Assembly: GCF_000276665.1 (NCBI RefSeq)
Contig: NW_004955502.1
Coordinates: 4,059,010 to 4,123,009 of the forward strand
Source of the DNA: Chinchilla lanigera
Taxonomy: Eukaryota; Chordata; Mammalia; Rodentia; Chinchillidae
Length of the DNA: 64,000 bases
Reading direction: 5' to 3'
The translations under genes were made by a program, and so were the position numbers. The stretch's first letter is position 1. Each line of letters opens with the position of its first letter. The notes below the pieces were generated by a model. It searched no databases, was not told where the DNA came from, and saw nothing but the letters and a program-made list of their open reading frames with translations. Positions 60,069 to 64,000 of the stretch are shown one piece after another.

Positions 60069-60871
60069 TCCACAGTTATGAAGAATTAGAAAAAGAGCAA
60101 AAGTGAAGTTCAGTTTAGGCAAGAGTTAAGCATCTGAAATAGAAGATTAAGAGGGAAAAACAAGGAATAGTCCAGAGTACTTAATTTCTACCTTTGTTGT
60201 CCAGGAATATAAAGCCTCAAAAGCTAAGCAGTGGTAATCACTTAATGAGCCTCTGTACAGTTTCACTAAGTAAGAATGATTTTGTAGGCTTCTTAATGGA
60301 ACTGAATATCAAAATAAATATTAAGTAATTTTTTTTCTTAAATGAGAAGAGAATATTAAAGATAGGAAATAGAAGTATGTAGCAAGGTTGGGATTATGCA
60401 GATAGGGCACTTAAATTTACATTGAAGGAATACAAGAATTTTCTTCTGTATTTATTAAACTTAAAAAACTGTTAGTCTGAATTTAGTTTAGTTTTGTTTA
60501 AACAGTTGCACCCAAAGTTTGAATTCAGATGGTTTTTTCCCTCATTGCTAAGGGTACATGTGTGGTTCAGTGCAGAAAGTGCTTCTGTGGTTTTAGTAGC
60601 ACACAGTAAGCTGAAGAGAACATCAGTGTACATGATGGCATGTCCTGGAGTGTGAAGATCCTGCTAAGGAGCTAAACATATACAGTAGGAATCAGGACCT
60701 TTCAGCTGGCTTAGACTTGAAGTTCTGTTTATTTTTTATTGTGCATGTTGAAACACTAGTCTAACTAAAACTTAATATTTAAGAATATAAACTAGTGGGT
60801 TTTTTTAAAGCAAAGATTGAGGAATCTATTAAACTTAATTTCAATACTTTTGTTTCTTTCCCTTCCTTTAG

Positions 60872-61014
60872 AACGTATAATGAAGAGAACAGAACAGTCT
60901 GAATCACAAGTAGAGCCTGAAATTAAGAGGAAAGTACAACAGAAGCGGCACTGTAGTACATACCAGCCTACTTCTCTGTCTCCGGCTTCAAAAAAATTTT
61001 TAACCCATTTAGAG
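60872..61014 (+). CDS. SENP6: SENP6 coding exon 8
   Basis: A 143-nt exon completing a Glu codon, then reading [40 protein letters not shown] and KFLTHLE. This is a strong match to SENP6, with a very basic KRKVQQKR stretch that could serve as a nuclear localisation signal (inference). The acceptor is a long pyrimidine tract ending TTTAG and the donor is GAG|GTGGGT. It ends in phase 0. An antisense ID element begins only 43 bases past the donor. Confidence 0.95.
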
Positions 61015-61057
61015 GTGGGTAGAGAAATATTCCTTGTCACTAATCAGGTGGAATTTT

Positions 61058-61142
61058 TTTTTTCCCCCGGTACCAGGTATCAAACTCATGACCTCGTGCT
61101 TGCCAGGCAGGCGCTGTGCCGCTGAGCTAAATCCCCAGCCCC
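61058..61142 (-). mobile_element. ID SINE, antisense, 43 bp past exon 8
   Basis: T-run, cccccggtaccaggtatcaa to ctaaatccccagcccc, flanked by a perfect 14-bp repeat tcaggtggaatttt (61044-61057 and from 61143). Confidence 0.94.
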
Positions 61143-61429
61143 TCAGGTGGAATTTTTATTAATAGTTTTTAGAGCTTATTAAATTCCAGATAATCTTTTA
61201 TCATAGGACAAGAGAAAACCTGGAAAGTTATTTAAGCAAACTTTCCTATTGTCAGTAGACATTTTTTTTTTACACTGTTGAGTATCAAACCCCAAGATCA
61301 CACTCCTGCCATCTAACTCACACTAGACAAAGCCACTTCAGCCAAATAATCATTATTTTAATCTGTCCAAAATACTGAATTTTTTTCTGAAAAAAAATTT
61401 ATCATTGCATCCTTATAACACATTACAGA

Positions 61430-61870
61430 TAATTTCTCTGCTAAAATTTTTTGAAATTGTTTTAAATTTACAGAAAGTTGGGGAGAGTAATAGAAAGGAT
61501 ATCCACATATTTTCTCCTCAAATTCCCATTTTCCACATTTGCTTTTTATTGTTTTCCCTCCCTTTTTCTCCCTCATGCATATATACATATATGCATCATT
61601 TAAGTGTAATTTGTAGGCATTACGCCCTCCTAACACTCCGTTTAATACTTAATACTTGTGTGTGTGTTTTGTGATTCTAATAAAAGGCAAGTTTTCAGCC
61701 TTCAGCATTGAAAAATAACCATTTGTTTGTCAAACTCCATTCAGATTTCTCATAAATGTCTTTTATGGGTACTGGATCCAATTCAGAATCGTATGCTACA
61801 TTTAATTGCTGTGACTCTTTAGACTAAGTTTGGAATGATTGCCAACCTATGCATGGCTCAGGCCACACTG
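61430..61870 (-). mobile_element. L1M-like fragment, antisense
   Basis: Contains aatttacagaaagttgggga, atattttctcctcaaattcc and ttttccctccctttttctcc, as in old antisense L1 3' ends. Confidence 0.45.
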
Positions 61871-62363
61871 GCATCTTCCACTGCTTGGCCCAGGTGAGGG
61901 AGAATGAGGAAGGGGGAATATCAACACAGTGGCGTTGCTCCACTAGGCATACCAGCTGGAAACTTTGTCATTTTTTTAATGCCTAAAATAAAGCCATGTC
62001 AACTATTCTTATTTTTTCTTCACATTTGCAGTCTCCAAATCTTCACATTATGTGTTTCTTACAAGAACACAGTATCTTTGGATTTAATCCAGCAGAACAT
62101 CTTGTGATGTAGTGAAAGTGATATTGTCTCTGTGATGCCTAATCAAAGACAGACTCCTCTTTATTAAATCTAATTGGTTGTGTGGAGAGTTATAGGTAGT
62201 TTGTAATATGTAATTTGTAACTCCCTCCCCAGGCCCACCTGCACCTCCCCGTGCTGAGGATCAAACCCTTGGCCTTGAGCCTGCTAGGCAAGAGCTTTTT
62301 AACACCGAGCTACACCCACATCTCCGTAATTTGATATTATTCAGTTAGTCAAAGTTTTTCTGT

Positions 62364-62530
62364 TGGGCCTGGTGGCACACACCTGTAATGCCAGCACTGG
62401 AGAGGTTGAGGTAGGAAGGTCACTGTTAGTTCAAGGACAGCCTGAGCTACAAAGTGAGTTAAAGGCCAGCCTGAACTGCATAGTGAAACCCTGTCTCAAA
62501 GAGACAAAAAAGACTTAAAAAAAAAAAGTT
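62364..62530 (+). mobile_element. B1-type SINE
   Basis: tgggcctggtggcacacacc start, duplicated module (caggacagcctgagctac / aaggccagcctgaactgc), gaaaccctgtctcaaagaga end and A-tail. Confidence 0.92.
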
Positions 62531-63192
62531 TTCCATAGACAAAAAAAGAGGAAATGAGATTTTAGTCTAATTTTGTTTTCAAAAGGAAATTATACTTCAA
62601 ATAAAGTCCTTGTAAAAATTTACCACTTTTATATGTATTTTACTAAAACTAATTGAGCAGTATTAAGATTTTAGTTGACAAAATTCTTAATCATGAAAAA
62701 TTTAATATTTTACTCAATTCAGCTGATTTGCATTTTTTTCCTAATTGTTGCAAACAGTTCCAAAAGTACATGTTTCTGTACCTCAATATTGGGAATTTTA
62801 TAGTAAGGATGTACTTTTTCTGTTTCACTATCAGTTTTTTATTATAAAAGGAAATACCTAGAAATAGCTACTTTGCTGTAAAGTTCTTTTCCCTTAAATG
62901 TGTCCTGTTTGCCTTTATTATTGGGTAGTGTCAGAGTAGTCAGTACCCAGCTGGATGGCGTCCTCACACATCCTGCCTCCTCAGATTCTGAAGGACAGAG
63001 TTAGCTTATCCATAGCTGACTGCTGAAATAGGGAATGACACTGGCATCCTGATGCTAAATTCCAAGTAACGTGACTTTAATTTAGAGTCTCCTCCTAGAG
63101 AAATGATTTTTGAGGCATTTTTAAGGAAGTTACTTGATCTTTAAGTAAAATACCAAAATCTTTTATTTCTTTTGTTCTTTTTGGAACTTAAG

Positions 63193-63574
63193 GTTTCTGA
63201 ACAACGTGAATGTTGCCCAAAATGTGGAAAAGAAAAAGAAAATCAGACCAAATGCCAAAGTTGTGGTATTATTTTTCGTAATGATTTGCAAAGAAATTGC
63301 AGACACACTGTAACTTTGAATGAATCTACTGGACCATTATTAAGAACGTCAATTCATCAAAATTCTGGAGGACAAAAGTCACAAAACACAGGATTAACAA
63401 CCAAGAAGTTTTATGGGAACAGTGTGGAAAAGGTTCCACTTGATATAATTGTCAGTCATGATGACAGTAGACATAATTATTTACAGACTAATGGAAAAGT
63501 CATTTTACCTGGGGCAAAAATACCCAAAATCACGAAAGAAAGAAAAACAAGCCTGTCAGACATAAATGATCCAA
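63193..63574 (+). CDS. SENP6: SENP6 coding exon 9 with CxxC pairs
   Basis: A 382-nt exon, phase 0 in and phase 1 out, donor CCAA|GTAAGT. It opens with [20 protein letters not shown] followed by CQSCG, a CX2C-X9-CX2C arrangement (codons at 63214-63264) that looks like a small zinc ribbon. The rest reads [20 protein letters not shown], then [20 protein letters not shown] and ends at DINDP, clear SENP6 sequence. LDIIVSHDD (around 63439-63465) resembles a SUMO-interaction motif, a hydrophobic core followed by acidic residues; this is inference. The acceptor CTTAAG is modest but preceded by a pyrimidine-rich stretch. The catalytic domain lies beyond the window. Confidence 0.95.
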
Positions 63575-64000
63575 GTAAGTGTTTTTGCTCTTTTTGTTGT
63601 TTTTTTTTCTGAGACTCAAATTCCTGGGCTCAAGTATTCTGCCTGCCTCAGACTCCTGAGTACCTGGGACTACTGTTGTGTGCTTCTACACCTGGGTTAA
63701 TTTTGCTCTTTTAAATTGTACTGTATCAATCCAGTAAACAATTGGGGACTGATTGAATAAACTGTTGAATACATGGCTATAAAAGGGGGGAGGAGAGAGG
63801 TCTGATAAAATCCTGTGTAGAATGATTTCTAGGATTTTAATTAACTAATGCAAGCTGCAAACAAGATTACTTTATATGGGATGGGAAAATGAATACGGTT
63901 TTTATTTTTCTTAGGTTTTTTGGGGGACAGGACCTTGCAGTGTAGTTTGGGCTGGCCTTGAACTCACTGTGTAGACCAAGATGTATTGATAAAGCAAATA
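63575..64000 (+). other. SENP6: SENP6 intron 9 (start)
   Basis: Starts with the strong donor GTAAGT. It contains two antisense B1-type SINE pieces (~63610-63690 and from 63930 to the window end). No further exon is visible. Confidence 0.8.
63930..64000 (-). mobile_element. B1-type SINE, antisense, cut by window end
   Basis: ggaccttgcagtgtagtttg and gggctggccttgaactcact at the right edge; continues beyond the window. Confidence 0.75.

Larger units (their letters stand above)
52918..60871 (+). other. SENP6: SENP6 intron 7 (7,954 bp)
   Basis: GT-AG, phase 1. From 5' to 3' it holds a B1 (53157-53310), a MIR split by a U2 snRNA fragment (~53940-54240), a DNA transposon relic (~54430-54985), an old ID (55591-55663), L1 3'-end sequence in antisense with a nested LTR (56505-57330), a GC-rich retroviral relic (57340-57868), a MER2 relic (~58365-58553), L2-like sequence (~59380-59760) and an antisense B1 (59938-60068). 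About 60080-60860 shows little. Confidence 0.85.
61015..63192 (+). other. SENP6: SENP6 intron 8 (2,178 bp)
   Basis: GT-AG, phase 0. It contains an antisense ID (61058-61142) close to the donor, an L1M-like antisense stretch (~61430-61870), an old antisense ID (~62240-62325) and a sense B1 (62364-62530). The last ~600 bases before exon 9 show no recognisable repeat. Confidence 0.85.

Noticed and set aside
8266..63690. Repeated spaced motifs resembling an array (CRISPR-like)
   Set aside because: The recurring motifs are dispersed SINEs with target duplications in a mammalian intron.

Overview
The window is mammalian nuclear DNA, almost certainly from a rodent. It is AT-rich, intron-dominated and packed with tRNA-derived ID SINEs and 7SL-derived B1-type SINEs. 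It also carries antisense L1 pieces, MaLR-type LTRs, Tigger/MER2 and hAT-like DNA transposon relics, and MIR/L2. The young ID copies share a core with a tgcctggcaagcgcaaggtc signature that does not look like the mouse, rat or squirrel forms I know. A castorimorph such as beaver is my guess, at low confidence.

One protein-coding gene is visible: SENP6, the SUMO-specific protease 6, on the + strand. Eight internal coding exons (numbered 2 to 9 here) can be placed to the base, at 23208-23301, 25541-25601, 34620-34765, 35646-35750, 40317-40337, 52847-52917, 60872-61014 and 63193-63574. Reading phase is continuous through all of them. They total 1023 nt, about 341 residues, all from the N-terminal non-catalytic part of the protein. 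The initiator exon lies upstream of base 1 and the protease domain downstream of base 64000. The first ~60 bases are GC-rich with a CGG-like run and look like the edge of the promoter CpG island.

Layout: 1-23207 is the large 5' intron. It holds an antisense L1, a Tigger relic carrying a near-perfect 233-bp inverted repeat, a MER2, several MaLR LTRs including one with an internal minisatellite, an assembly gap and many SINEs. 23208-25601 holds exons 2-3, the latter with a GC-AG intron donor. 25602-34619 is a 9-kb intron of old repeats. 34620-40337 holds exons 4-6, the last a 21-nt microexon. 40338-52846 is a 12.5-kb intron with an L1 3'-end copy built of tandem units and a second assembly gap. 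52847-60871 holds exon 7 and an intron with a U2 snRNA fragment, a nested LTR and a GC-rich antisense retroviral nucleocapsid/protease relic. 60872-64000 holds exons 8 and 9.

I found no second gene, no functional RNA gene and no convincing undescribed system. The most unusual items are the long inverted repeat, two snRNA 5'-end insertions cut at ~34-35 nt, the ERV/L1 junction and the GC donor. Family names come from memory of consensus sequences and no search was run.
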